Shown: piece by piece, positions 38,101 through 51,900 of the stretch
Position numbering within the stretch: position 1 is the first letter of the stretch
Layout of the letters: each line of letters begins with the position of its first letter
From: Acanthosepion lycidas
Lineage: Eukaryota; Mollusca; Cephalopoda; Sepiida; Sepiidae
Assembly (NCBI GenBank): GCA_963932145.1
Contig: CAWVQA010000114.1
Span: forward strand, 95,329 to 159,328
Direction of reading: 5' to 3'
Length of the DNA stretch: 64,000 nucleotides
Position numbers and translations under genes: made by a program
Notes under the pieces: generated by a model
Seen by the model: the letters and a program-made list of their open reading frames with translations, nothing else
What the model was told of the DNA's origin: nothing
Databases searched by the model: none

Positions 38101-38399
38101 TGAGTTGGAGAATCTGATAAACCCCACTTCCGGTAGCCTAGCTGCAAGGGAAATGCCTTAAATTGCCGTTTGAAGCTTCAACTTTGGGTTCCCAGTTCAC
38201 GTTATTTGGGTATCGTAAAAAAAAGTCGATTAAGATTTGTCATTTTTGGTAGTGATTTTATTCGCTTATTAGATGCACAATGAGTTGGAGAATCTGATAA
38301 ACCCCACTTCCGGTAGCCTAGCTGCAAGAGAAATGCCTTAAATTGCCGTTTGAAGCTTCAACTTTGGGTTCCCAGTTCACGTTATTTGGGTATCGTAAA

Positions 38400-40740
38400 A
38401 AAAAGTCGATTAAGATTTGTCATTTTTGGTAGAGATTTTATTCGCCTATTAGATGCACAATGAGTTGGAGAATCTGATAAACCCCACTTCCGGTAGTCTA
38501 GCTGCAAGAGAAATGCCTTAAATTGCCGTTTGAAGCTTCAACTTTGGGTTCCCAGTTCACGACATTTGGGTATCGTAAAAAAAAGTCGATTAAGATTTGT
38601 CATTTTTGGTAGTGATTTTATTCGCCTATTAGATGCACAATGAGTTGGAGAATCTGATAAACCCCACTTCCGGTAGCCTAGCTGCAAGAGAAATGCCTTA
38701 AATTTCCGTTTGAAGCTTCAACTTTGGGTTCCCAGTTCACGTTATTTGGGTATCGTAAAAAAAAGTCGATTAAGATTTGTCATTTTTGGTAGTGATTTTA
38801 TTCGACTATTAGATGCACAATGAGTTGGAGAATCTGATAAACCCCACTTCCGGTAGCCTAGCTGCAAGGGAAATGCCTTAAATTGCCGTTTGAAGCTTCA
38901 ACTTTGGGTTCCCAGTTCACGTTATTTGGGTATCGTAAAAAAAAGTCGATTAAGATTTGTCATTTTTGGTAGTGATTTTATTCGCCTATTAGATGCACAA
39001 TGAGTTGGAGAATCTGATAAACCCCACTTCCGGTAGCCTAGCTGCAAGAGAAATGCCTTAAATTGCCGTTTGAAGCTTCAACTTTGGGTTCCCAGTTCAC
39101 GTTATTTGGGTATCGTAAAAAAAAGTCGATTAAGATTTGTCATTTTTGGTAGAGCTTTTATTCGCCTATTAGATGCACAATGAGTTGGAGAATCTGATAA
39201 ACCCCACTTCCGGTAGTCTAGCTGCAAGAGAAATGCCTTAAATTGCCGTTTGAAGCTTCAACTTTGGGTTCCCAGTTCACGACATTTGGGTATCGTAAAA
39301 AAAAGTCGATTAAGATTTGTCATTTTTGGTAGTGATTTTATTCGCCTATTAGATGCACAATGAGTTGGAGAATCTGATAAACCCCACTTCCGGTAGCCTA
39401 GCTGCAAGAGAAATGCCTTAAATTGCCGTTTGAAGCTTCAACTTTGGGTTCCCAGTTCACGTTATTTGGGTATCGTAAAAAAAAGTCGATTAAGATTTGT
39501 CATTTTTGGTAGTGATTTTATTCGACTATTAGATGCACAATGAGTTGGCGAATCTGATAAACCCCACTTCCGGTAGCCTACCTGCAAGGGAAATGCCTTA
39601 AATTGCCGTTTGAAGCTTCAACTTTGCGTTCCCAGTTCACGTTATTTGGGTATCGTAAAAAAAAGTCGATTATGATTTGTCATTTTTGGTAGTGATTTTA
39701 TTCGCCTATTAGATGCACAATGAGTTGGAGAATCTGATAAACCCCACTTCCGGTAGTCTAGCTGCAAGAGAAATGCCTTAAATTGCCGTTTGAAGCTTCA
39801 ACTTTGGGTTCCCAGTTCACGACATTTGGGTATCGTAAAAAAAAGTCGATTAAGATTTGTCATTTTTGGTAGTGATTTTATTCGCCTATTAGATGCACAA
39901 TGAGTTGGAGAATCTGATAAACCCCACTTCCGGTAGCCTAGCTGCAAGAGAAATGCCTTTAATTTCCGTTTGAAGCTTCAACTTTGGGTTCCCAGTTCAC
40001 GTTATTTGGGTATCGTAAAAAAAAGTCGATTAAGATTTGTCATTTTTGGTAGTGATTTTATTCGACTATTAGATGCACAATGAGTTGGAGAATCTGATAA
40101 ACCCCACTTCCGGTAGCCTACCTGCAAGGGAAATGCCTTAAATTGCCGTTTGAAGCTTCAACTTTGCGTTCCCAGTTCACGTTATTTGGGTATCGTAAAA
40201 AAAAGTCGATTAAGATTTGTCATTTTTGGTAGAGATTTTATTCGCCTATTAGATGCACAATGAGTTGGAGAATCTGATAAACCCCACTTCCGGTAGTCTA
40301 GCTGCAAGAGAAATGCCTTAAATTGCCGTTTGAAGCTTCAACTTTGGGTTCCCAGTTCACGACATTTGGGTATCGTAAAAAAAAGTCGATTAAGATTTGT
40401 CATTTTTGGTAGTGATTTTATTCGCCTATTAGATGCACAATGAGTTGGAGAATCTGATAAACCCCACTTCCGGTAGCCTAGCTGCAAGAGAAATGCCTTA
40501 AATTTCCGTTTGAAGCTTCAACTTTGGGTTCCCAGTTCACGTTATTTGGGTATCGTAAAAAAAAGTCGATTAAGATTTGTCATTTTTGGTAGTGATTTTA
40601 TTCGACTATTAGATGCACAATGAGTTGGAGAATCTGATAAACCCCACTTCCGGTAGCCTAGCTGCAAGAGAAATGCCTTAAATTTCCGTTTGAAGCTTCA
40701 ACTTTGGGTTCCCAGTTCACGTTATTTGGGTATCGTAAAA
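38400..40740. repeat. Mixed four- and three-monomer higher-order repeat
   Basis: GTAGAGATTTT or its variant lies near 38430, 39150 and 40230. ATTCGACTATT lies near 38810, 39530, 40070 and 40610. Spacings are 720, 720, 540 and 540 bp. CTACCTGCAAG with TTTGCGTTCC occurs twice, 540 bp apart (about 39579 and 40119). The change from four to three monomers per unit fits unequal exchange within the block. Confidence 0.85.
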
Positions 40741-43700
40741 AAAAGTCGATTAAGATTTGTCATTTTTTGTAGTGATTTTATTCGCCTATTAGATGCACAA
40801 TGAGTTGGAGAATCTGATAAACCCCACTTCCGGTAGCCTAGCTGCAAGGGAAATGCCTTAAATTGCCGTTTGAAGCTTCAACTTTGGGTTCCCAGTTCAC
40901 GTTATTTGGGTATCGTAAAAAAAAGTCGATTAAGATTTGTCATTTTTGGTAGTGATTTTATTCGCCTATTAGATGCACAATGAGTTGGAGAATCTGATAA
41001 ACCCCACTTCCGGTAGCCTAGCTGCAAGAGAAATGCCTTAAATTGCCGTTTGAAGCTTCAACTTTGGGTTCCCAGTTCAAGTTATTTGGGTATCGTAAAA
41101 AAAAGTCGATTAAGATTTGTCATTTTTGGTAGTGATTTTATTCGCCTATTAGATGCACAATGAGTTGGAGAATCTGATAAACCCCACTTCCGGTAGCCTA
41201 GCTGCAAGAGAAATGCCTTAAATTGCCGTTTAAAGCTTCAACTTTGGGTTCCCAGTTCACGTTATTTGGGTATCGTAAAAAAAAGTCGATTAAGATTTGT
41301 CATTTTTGGTAGTGATTTTATTCGCCTATTAGATGCACAATGAGTTGGAGAATCTGATAAACCCCACTTCCGGTAGCCTAGCTGCAAGAGAAATGCCTTA
41401 AATTGCCGTTTGAAGCTTCAACTTTGGGTTCCCAGTTCACGATATTTGGGTATCGTAAAAAAAAGTCGATTAAGATTTGTCATTTTCGGTAGTGATTTTA
41501 TTCGCCTATTAGATGCACAATGAGTTGGAGAATCTGATAAACCCCACTTCCTGTAGCCTAGCTGCAAGAGAAATGCCTTAAATTGCCGTTTGAAGCTTCA
41601 ACTTTGGGTTCCCAGTTCACGTTATTTGGGTATCGTAAAAAAAAGTCGATTAAGATTTGTCATTTTTGGTAGTGATTTTATTCGCCTATTAGATGCACAA
41701 TGAGTTGGAGAATCTGATAAACCCCACTTCCGGTAGCCTAGCTGCAAGAGAAATGCCTTAAATTGCCGTTTAAAGCTTCAACTTTGGGTTCCCAGTTCAC
41801 GTTATTTGGGTATCGTAAAAAAAAGTCGATTAAGATTTGTCATTTTTGGTAGTGATTTTATTCGCCTATTAGATGCACAATGAGTTGGAGAATCTGATAA
41901 GCCCCACTTCCGGTAGCCTAGCTGCAAGAGAAATGCCTTAAATTGCCGTTTGAAGCTTCAACTTTGGGTTCCCAGTTCACGTTATTTGGGTATCGTAAAA
42001 AAAAGTCGATTAAGATTTGTCATTTTTGGTAGTGATTTTATTCGCCTATTAGATGCACAATGAGTTGGAGAATCTGATAAACCCCACTTCCGGTAGTCTA
42101 GCTGCAAGAGAAATGCCTTAAATTGCCGTTTGAAGCTTCAACTTCGGGTTCCCAGTTCACGACATTTGGGTATCGTAAAAAAAAGTCGATTAAGATTTGT
42201 CATTTTTGGTAGTGATTTTATTCGCCTATTAGATGCACAATGAGTTGGAGAATCTGATAAACCCCACTTCCGGTAGCCTAGCTGCAAGAGAAATGCCTTA
42301 AATTGCCGTTTGAAGCTTCAACTTTGGGTTCCCAGTTCACGACATTTGGGTATCGTAAAAAAAAGTCGATTAAGATTTGTCATTTTTGGTAGTGATTTTA
42401 TTCGCCTATTAGATGCACAATGAGTTGGAGAATCTGATAAACCCCACTTCCGGTAGCCTAGCTGCAAGGGAAATGCCTTAAATTGCCGTTTGAAGCTTCA
42501 ACTTTGGGTTCCCAGTTCACGTTATTTGGGTATCGTAAAAAAAAGTCGATTAAGATTTGTCATTTTTGGTAGTGATTTTATTCGCCTATTAGATGCACAA
42601 TGAGTTGGAGAATCTGATAAACCCCACTTCCGGTAGCCTAGCTGCAAGAGAAATGCCTTAAATTGCCGTTTGAAGCTTCAACTTTGGGTTCCCAGTTCAC
42701 GTTATTTGGGTATCGTAAAAAAAAGTCGATTAAGATTTGTCATTTTTGGTAGTGATTTTATTCGCCTATTAGATGCACAATGAGTTGGAGAATCTGATAA
42801 ACCCCACTTCCGGTAGCCTAGCTGCAAGAGAAATGCCTTAAATTGCCGTTTGAAGCTTCAACTTTGGGTTCCCAGTTCACGTTATTTGGGTATCGTAAAA
42901 AAAAGTCGATTAAGATTTGTCATTTTTGGTAGTGATTTTATTCGCCTATTAGATGCACAATGAGTTGGAGAATCTGATAAACCCCACTTCCGGTAGCCTA
43001 GCTGCAAGAGAAATGCCTTAAATTGCAGTTTGAAGCTTCAACTTTGGGTTCCCAGTTCACGTTATTTGGGTATCGTAAAAAAAAGTCGATTAAGATTTGT
43101 CATTTTTGGTAGTGATTTTATTCGCCTATTAGATGCACAATGAGTTGGAGAATCTGATAAACCCCACTTCCGGTAGCCTAGCTGCAAGAGAAATGCCTTA
43201 AATTGCCGTTTGAAGCTTCAACTTTGGGTTCCCAGTTCACGTTATTTGGGTATCGTAAAAAAAAGTCGATTAAGATTTGTCATTTTTGGTAGTGATTTTA
43301 TTCGCCTATTAGATGCACAATGAGTTGGAGAATCTGATAAACCCCACTTCCGGTAGCCTAGCTGCAAGAGAAATGCCTTAAATTGCCGTTTGAAGCTTCA
43401 ACTTTGGGTTCCCAGTTCACGTTATTTGGGTATCGTAAAAAAAAGTCGATTAAGATTTGTCATTTTTGGTAGTGATTTTATTCGCCTATTAGATGCACAA
43501 TGAGTTGGAGAATCTGATAAACCCCACTTCCGGTAGCCTAGCTGCAAGAGAAATGCCTTAAATTGCCGTTTGAAGCTTCAACTTTGGGTTCCCAGTTCAC
43601 GTTATTTGGGTATCGTAAAAAAAAGTCGATTAAGATTTGTCATTTTTGGTAGTGATTTTATTCGCCTATTAGATGCACAATGAGTTGGAGAATCTGATAA

Positions 43701-46700
43701 ACCCCACTTCCGGTAGTCTAGCTGCAAGAGAAATGCCTTAAATTGCCGTTTGAAGCTTCAACTTTGGGTTCCCAGTTCACGTTATTTGGGTATCGTAAAA
43801 AAAAGTCGATTAAGATTTGTCATTTTTGGTAGTGATTTTATTCGCCTATTAGATGCACAATGAGTTGGAGAATCTGATAAACCCCACTTCCGGTAGCCTA
43901 GCTGCAAGAGAAATGCCTTAAATTGCCGTTTGAAGCTTCAACTTTGGGTTCCCAGTTCACGTTATTTGGGTATCGTAAAAAAAAGTCGATTAAGATTTGT
44001 CATTTTTGGTAGTGATTTTATTCGCCTATTAGATGCACAATGAGTTGGAGAATCTGATAAACCCCACTTCCGGTAGCCTAGCTGCAAGAGAAATGCCTTA
44101 AATTGCCGTTTGAAGCTTCAACTTTGGGTTCCCAGTTCACGTTATTTGGGTATCGTAAAAAAAAGTCGATTTTGTCATTTGTGGTAGTGATTTTATTCGC
44201 CTATTAGATGCACAATGAGTTGGAGAATCTGATAAACCCCACTTCCGGTAGTCTAGCTGCAAGTGAAATGCCTTAAATTGCCGTTTGAAGCTTCAACTTT
44301 GGGTTCCCAGTTCACGTTATTTGGGTATCGTAAAAAAAAGTCGATTAAGATTTGTCATTTTTGGTAGTGATTTTATTCGCCTATTAGATGCACAATGAGT
44401 TGGAGAATCTGATAAACCCCACTTCCGGTAGTCTAGCTGCAAGAGAAATGCCTTAAATTGCCGTTTGAAGCTTCAACTTTGGGTTCCCAGTTCACGACAT
44501 TTGGGTATCGTAAAAAAAAGTCGATTAAGATTTGTCATTTTTGGTAGTGATTTTATTCGCCTATTAGATGCACAATGAGTTGGAGAATCTGATAAACCCC
44601 ACTTCTGGTAGCCTAGCTGCAAGAGAAATGCCTTAAATTGCCGTTTGAAGCTTCAACTTTGGGTTCCCAGTTCACGTTATTTGGGTATCGTAAAAAAAAG
44701 TCGATTAAGATTTGTCATTTTTGGTAGTGATTTTATTCGCCTATTAGATGCACAATGAGTTGGAGAATCTGATAAACCCCACTTCCGGTAGCCTAGCTGC
44801 AAGGGAAATGCCTTAAATTGCCGTTTGAAGCTTCAACTTTGGGTTCCCAGTTCACGTTATTTGGGTATCGTAAAAAAAAGTCGATTAAGATTTGTCATTT
44901 TTGGTAGTGATTTTATTCGCCTATTAGATGCACAATGAGTTGGAGAATCTGATAAAACCCACTTCCGGTAGTCTAGCTGCAAGAGAAATGCCTTAAATTG
45001 CCGTTTGAAGCTTCAACTTTGGGTTCCCAGTTCACGACATTTGGGTATCGTAAAAAAAAGTCGATTAAGATTTGTCATTTTTGGTAGTGATTTTATTCGC
45101 CTATTAGATGCACAATGAGTTGGAGAATCTGATAAACCCCACTTCCGGTAGCCTAGCTGCAAGAGAAATGCCTTAAATTGCCGTTTGAAGCTTCAACTTT
45201 GGGTTCCCAGTTCACGTTATTTGGGTATCGTAAAAAAAAGTCGATTAAGATTTGTCATTTTTGGTAGTGATTTTATTCGCCTATTAGATGCACAATGAGT
45301 TGGAGAATCTGATAAACCCCACTTCCGGTAGCCTAGCTGCAAGAGAAATGCCTTAAATTGCCGTTTGAAGCTTCAACTTTGGGTTCCCAGTTCACGTTAT
45401 TTGGGTATCGTAAAAAAAAGTCGATTAAGATTTGTCATTTTTGGTAGTGATTTTATTCGCCTATTAGATGCACAATGAGTTGGAGAATCTGATAAACCCC
45501 ACTTCCGGTAGCCTAGCTGCAAGAGAAATGCCTTAAATTGCCGTTTGAAGCTTCAACTTTGGGTTCCCAGTTCACGTTATTTGGGTATCGTAAAAAAAAG
45601 TCGATTAAGATTTGTCATTTTTGGTAGTGATTTTATTCGCCTATTAGATGCACAATGAGTTGGAGAATCTGATAAACCCCACTTCCGGTAGTCTAGCTGC
45701 AAGAGAAATGCCTTAAATTGCCGTTTGAAGCTTCAACTTGGGGTTCCCAGTTCACGACATTTGGGTATCGTAAAAAAAAGTCGATTAAGATTTGTCATTT
45801 TTGGTAGTGATTTTATTCGCCTATTAGATGCACAATGAGTTGGAGAATCTGATAAACCCCACTTCCGGTAGCCTAGCTGCAAGAGAAATGCCTTAAATTG
45901 CCGTTTGAAGCTTCAACTTTGGGTTCCCAGTTCACGTTATTTGGCTATCGTAAAAAAAAGTCGATTAAGATTTGTCATTTTTGGTAGTGATTTTATTCGC
46001 CTATTAGATGCACAATGAGTTGGAGAATCTGATAAACCCCACTTCCGGTAGCCTAGCTGCAAGAGAAATGCCTTAAATTGCCGTTTGAAGCTTCAACTTT
46101 GGGTTCCCAGTTCACGTTATTTGGGTATCGTAAAAAAAAGTCGATTAAGATTTGTCATTTTTGGTAGTGATTTTATTCGCCTATTAGATGCACAATGAGT
46201 TGGAGAATCTGATAAACCCCACTTCCGGTAGCCTAGCTGCAAGAGAAATGCCTTAAATTGCCGTTTGAAGCTTCAACTTTGGGTTCCCAGTTCACGTTAT
46301 TTGGGTATCGTAAAAAAAAGTCGATTAAGATTTGTCATTTTTGGTAGTGATTTTATTCGCCTATTAGATGCACAATGAGTTGGAGAATCTGATAAACCCC
46401 ACTTCCGGTAGCCTAGCTGCAAGAGAAATGCCTTAAATTGCCGTTTGAAGCTTCAACTTTGGGTTCCCAGTTCACGTTATTTGGGTATCGTAAAAAAAAG
46501 TCGATTAAGATTTGTCATTTTTGGTAGTGATTTTATTCGCCTATTAGATGCACAATGAGTTGGAGAATCTGATAAACGCCACTTCCGGTAGTCTAGCTGC
46601 AAGAGAAATGCCTTAAATTGCCGTTTGAAGCTTCAACTTTGGGTTCCCAGTTCACGACATTTGGGTATCGTAAAAAAAAGTCGATTAAGATTTGTCATTT

Positions 46701-48900
46701 TTGGTAGTGATTTTATTCGCCTATTAGATGCACAATGAGTTGGAGAATCTGATAAACCCCACTTCCGGTAGCCTAGCTGCAAGAGAAATGCCTTAAATTG
46801 CCGTTTGAAGCTTCAACTTTGGGTTCCCAGTTCACGTTATTTGGGTATCGTAAAAAAAAGTCGATTAAGATTTGTCATTTTTGGTAGTGATTTTATTCGC
46901 CTATTAGATGCACAATGAGTTGGAGAATCTGATAAACCCCACTTCCGGTAGCCTAGCTGCAAGAGAAATGCCTTAAATTGCCGTTTGAAGCTTCAAATTT
47001 GGGTTCCCAGTTCACGTTATTTGGGTATCGTAAAAAAAAGTCGATTAAGATTTGTCATTTTTGGTAGTGATTTTATTCGCCTATTAGATGCACAATGAGT
47101 TGGAGAATCTGATAAACCCCACTTCCGGTAGTCTAGCTGCAAGAGAAATGCCTTAAATTGCCGTTTGAAGCTTCAACTTTGGGTTCCCAGTTCACGACAT
47201 TTGGGTATCGTAAAAAAAAGTCGATTAAGATTTGTCATTTTTGGTAGTGATTTTATTCGCCTATTAGATGCACAATGAGTTGGAGAATCTGATAAACCCC
47301 ACTTCCGGTAGTCTAGCTGCAAGAGAAATGCCTTACATTGCCGTTTGAAGCTTCAACTTTGGGTTCCCAGTTCACGTTATTTGGGTATCGTAAAAAAAAG
47401 TCGATTAAGATTTGTCATTTTTGGTAGTGATTTTATTCGCCTATTAGATGCACAATGAGTTGGAGAATCTGATAAACCCCACTTCCGGTAGCCTAGCTGC
47501 AAGAGAAATGCCTTAAATTGCCGTTTGAAGCTTCAACTTTGGGTTCCCAGTTCACGTTATTTGGGTATCGTAAAAAAAAAAGTCGATTAAGATTTGTCAT
47601 TTTTGGTAGTGATTTTATTCGCCTATTAGATGCACAATGAGTTGGAGAATCTGATAAACCCCACTTCCGGTAGCCTAGCTGCAAGGGAAATGCCTTAAAT
47701 TGCCGTTTGAAGCTTCAACTTTGGGTTCCCAGTTCACGTTATTTGGGTAACGTAAAAAAAAGTCGATTAAGATTTGTCATTTTTGGTAGTGATTTTATTC
47801 GCCTATTAGATGCACAATGAGTTGGAGAATCTGATAAACCCCACTTCCGGTAGCCTAGCTGCAAGAGAAATGCCTTAAATTGCCGTTTGAAGCTTCAACT
47901 TTGGGTTCCCAGTTCACGTTATTTGGGTATCGTAAAAAAAAGTCGATTAAGATTTGTCATTTTTGGTAGTGATTTTATTCGCCTATTAGATGCACAATGA
48001 GTTGGAGAATCTGATAAACCCCACTTCCGGTAGCCTAGCTGCAAGGGAAATGCCTTAAATTGCCGTTTGAAGCTTCAACTTTGGGTTCCCAGTTCACGTT
48101 ATTTGGGTATCGTAAAAAAAAGTCGATTAAGATTTGTCATTTTTGGTAGTGATTTTATTCGCCTATTAGATGCACAATGAGTTGGAGAATCTGATAAACC
48201 CCACTTCCGGTAGTCTAGCTGCAAGAGAAATGCCTTAAATTGCCGTTTGAAGCTTCAACTTTGGGTTCCCAGTTCACGACATTTGGGTCTCGTAAAAAAA
48301 AGTCGAGTAAGATTTGTCATTTTTGGTAGTGATTTTATTCGCCTATTAGATGCACAATGAGTTGGAGAATCTGATAAACCCCACTTCCGGTAGCCTAGCT
48401 GCAAGAGAAATGCCTTAAATTGCCGTTTGAAGCTTCAACTTTGGGTTCCCAGTTCACGTTATTTGGGTATCGTAAAAAAAAGTCGATTAAGATTTGTCAT
48501 TTTTGGTAGTGATTTTATTCGCCTATTAGATGCACAATGAGTTGGAGAATCTGATAAACCCCACTTCCGGTAGCCTAGCTGCAAGAGAAATGCCTTAAAT
48601 TGCCGTTTGAAGCTTCAACTTTGGGTTCCCAGTTCACGTTATTTGGGTATCGTAAAAAAAAGTCGATTAAGATTTGTCATTTTTGGTAGTGATTTTATTC
48701 GCCTATTAGATGCACAATGAGTTGGAGAATCTGATAAACCCCACTTCCGGTAGCCTAGCTGCAAGAGAAATGCCTTAAATTGCCGTTTGAAGCTTCAACT
48801 TTGGGTTCCCAGTTCACGTTATTTGGGTATCGTAAAAAAAAGTCGATTAAGATTTGTCATTTTTGGTAGTGATTTTATTCGCCTATTAGATGCACAATGA

Positions 48901-51900
48901 GTTGGAGAATCTGATAAACCCCACTTCCGGTAGTCTAGCTGCAAGACAAATGCCTTAAATTGCCGTTTGAAGCTTCAACTTTGGGTTCCCAGTTCACGAC
49001 AATTGGGTATCGTAAAAAAAAGTCGATTAAGATTTGTCATTTTTGGTAGTGATTTTATTCGCCTATTAGATGCACAATGAGTTGGAGAATCTGATAAACC
49101 CCACTTCCGGTAGCCTAGCTGCAAGGGAAATGCCTTAAATTGCCGTTTGAAGCTTCAACTTTGGGTTCCCAGTTCACGTTATTTGGGTATCGTAAAAAAA
49201 AGTCGATTAAGATTTGTCATTTTTTGGTAGTGATTTTATTCGCCTATTAGATGCACAATGAGTTGGAGAATCTGATAAACCCCACTTCCGGTAGCCTAGC
49301 TGCAAGAGAAATGCCTTAAATTGCCGTTTGAATCTTCAACTTTGGGTTCCCAGTTCACGTTATTTGGGTATCGTAAAAAAAAGTCGATTAAGATTTGTCA
49401 TTTTTGGTAGTGATTTTATTCGCCTATTAGATGCACAATGAGTTGGAGAATCTGATAAACCCCACTTCCGGTAGCCTAGCTGCAAGAGAAATGCCTTAAA
49501 TTGCCGTTTGAAGCTTCAACTTTGGGTTCCCAGTTCACGTTATTTGGGTATCGTAAAAAAAAGTCGATTAAGATTTGTCATTTTTGGTAGTGATTTTATT
49601 CGCCTATTAGATGCACAATGAGTTGGAGAATCTGATAAACCCCACTTCCGGTAGCCTAGCTGCAAGAGAAATGCCTTAAATTGCCGTTTGAAGCTTCAAC
49701 TTTGGGTTCCCAGTTCACGTTATTTGGGTATCGTAAAAAAAAGTCGATTAAGATTTGTCATTTTTGGTAGTGATTTTATTCGCCTATTAGATGCACAATG
49801 AGTTGGAGAATCTGATAAACCCCACTTCCGGTAGCCTAGCTGCAAGAGAAATGACTTAAATTGCCGTTTGAAGCTTCAACTTTGGGTTCCCAATTCACGT
49901 TATTTGGGTATCGTAAAAAAAGTCGATTAAGATTTGTCATTTTTGGTAGTGATTTTATTCGCCTATTAGATGCACAATGAGTTGGAGAATCTGATAAACC
50001 CCACTTCCGGTAGCCTAGCTGCAAGAGAAATGCCTTAAATTGCCGTTTGAAGCTTCAACTTTGGGTTCCCAGTTCACGTTATTTGGGTATCGTAAAAAAA
50101 AGTCGATTAAGATTTGTCATTTTTGGTAGTGATTTTATTCGCCTATTAGATGCACAATGAGTTGGAGAATCTGATAAACCCCACTCCCGGTAGCCTAGCT
50201 GCAAGGGAAATGCCTTAAATTGCCGTTTGAAGCTTCAACTTTGGGTTCCCAGTTCACGTTATTTGGGTATCGTAAAAAAAAGTCGATTAAGATTTGTCAT
50301 TTTTGGTAGTGATTTTATTCGCCTATTAGATGCACAATGAGTTGGAGAATCTGATAAACCCCACTTCCGGTAGCCTAGCTGCAAGAGAAATGCCTTAAAT
50401 TGCCGTTTGAAGCTTCAACTTTGGGTTCCCAGTTCACGTTATTTGGGTATCGTAAAAAAAAGTCGATTAAGATTTGTCATTTTTGGTAGTGATTTTATTC
50501 GCCTATTAGATGCACAATGAGTTGGAGAATCTGATAAACCCCACTTCCGGTAGTCTAGCTGCAAGTCAAATGCCTTAAATTGCCGTTTGAAGCTTCAACT
50601 TTGGGTTCCCAGTTCACGACATTTGGGTATCGTAAAAAAAAGTCGATTAAGATTTGACATTTTTGGTAGTGATTTTATTCGCCTATTAGATGCACAATGA
50701 GTTGGAGAATCTGATAAAGCCCACTTCCGGTAGCCTAGCTGCAAGGGAAATGCCTTAAATTGCCGTTTGAAGCTTCAACTTTGGGTTCCCAGTTCACGTT
50801 ATTTGGGTATCGTAAAAAAAAGTCGATTAAGATTTGTCATTTTTGGTAGTGATTTTATTCGCCTATTAGATGCACAATGAGTTGGAGAATCTGATAAACC
50901 CCACTTCCGGTAGCCTAGCTGCAAGAGAAATGCCTTAAATTGCCGTTTGAAGCTTCAACTTTGGGTTCCCAGTTCACGTTATTTGGGTATCGTAAAAAAA
51001 AGTCGATTAAGATTTGTCATTTTTGGTAGTGATTTTATTCGCCTATTAGATGCACAATGAGTTGGAGAATCTGATAAACCCCACTTCCGGTAGCCTAGCT
51101 GCAAGAGAAATGCCTTAAATTGCCGTTTGAAGCTTCAACTTTGGGTTCCCAGTTCACGTTATTTGGGTATCGTAAAAAAAAGTCGATTAAGATTTGTCAT
51201 TTTTGGTAGTGATTTTATTCGCCTATTAGATGCACAATGAGTTGGAGAATCTGATAAACCCCACTTCCGGTAGCCTAGCTGAAAGAGAAATGCCTTAAAT
51301 TGCCGTTTGAAGCTTCAACTTTGGGTTCCCAGTTCACGTTATTTGGGTATCGTAAAAAAAAGTCGATTAAGATTTGTCATTTTTGGTAGTGATTTTATTC
51401 GCCTATTAGATGCACAATGAGTTGGAGAATCTGATAAACCCCACTTCCGGTAGCCTAGCTGCAAGAGAAATGCCTTAAATTGCCGTTTGAAGCTTCAACT
51501 TTGGGTTCCCAGTTCACGACATTTGGGTATCGTAAAAAAAAGTCGATTAAGATTTGTCATTTTTGGTCGTGATTTTATTCGCCTATTAGATGCACAATGA
51601 GTTGGAGAATCTGATAAACCCCACTTCCGGTAGACTAGCTGCAAGGGAAATGCCTTAAATTGCCGTTTGAAGCTTCAACTTTGGGTTCCCAGTTCACGTT
51701 ATTTGGGTATCGTAAAAAAAAGTCGATTAAGATTTGTCATTTTTGGTAGTGATTTTATTCGCCTATTAGATGCACAATGAGTTGGAGAATCTGATAAACC
51801 CCACTTCCGGTAGCCTAGCTGCAAGAGAAATGCCTTAAATTGCCGTTTGAAGCTTCAACTTTGGGTTCCCAGTTCACGTTATTTGGGTATCGTAAAAAAA

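Noticed and set aside
47493-50024. Minus-strand open frames of 62-63 codons (47493-47684, 49836-50024)
   Set aside because: Same satellite shadow as at 15.6 kb, caused by A-run length changes of one or two bases.
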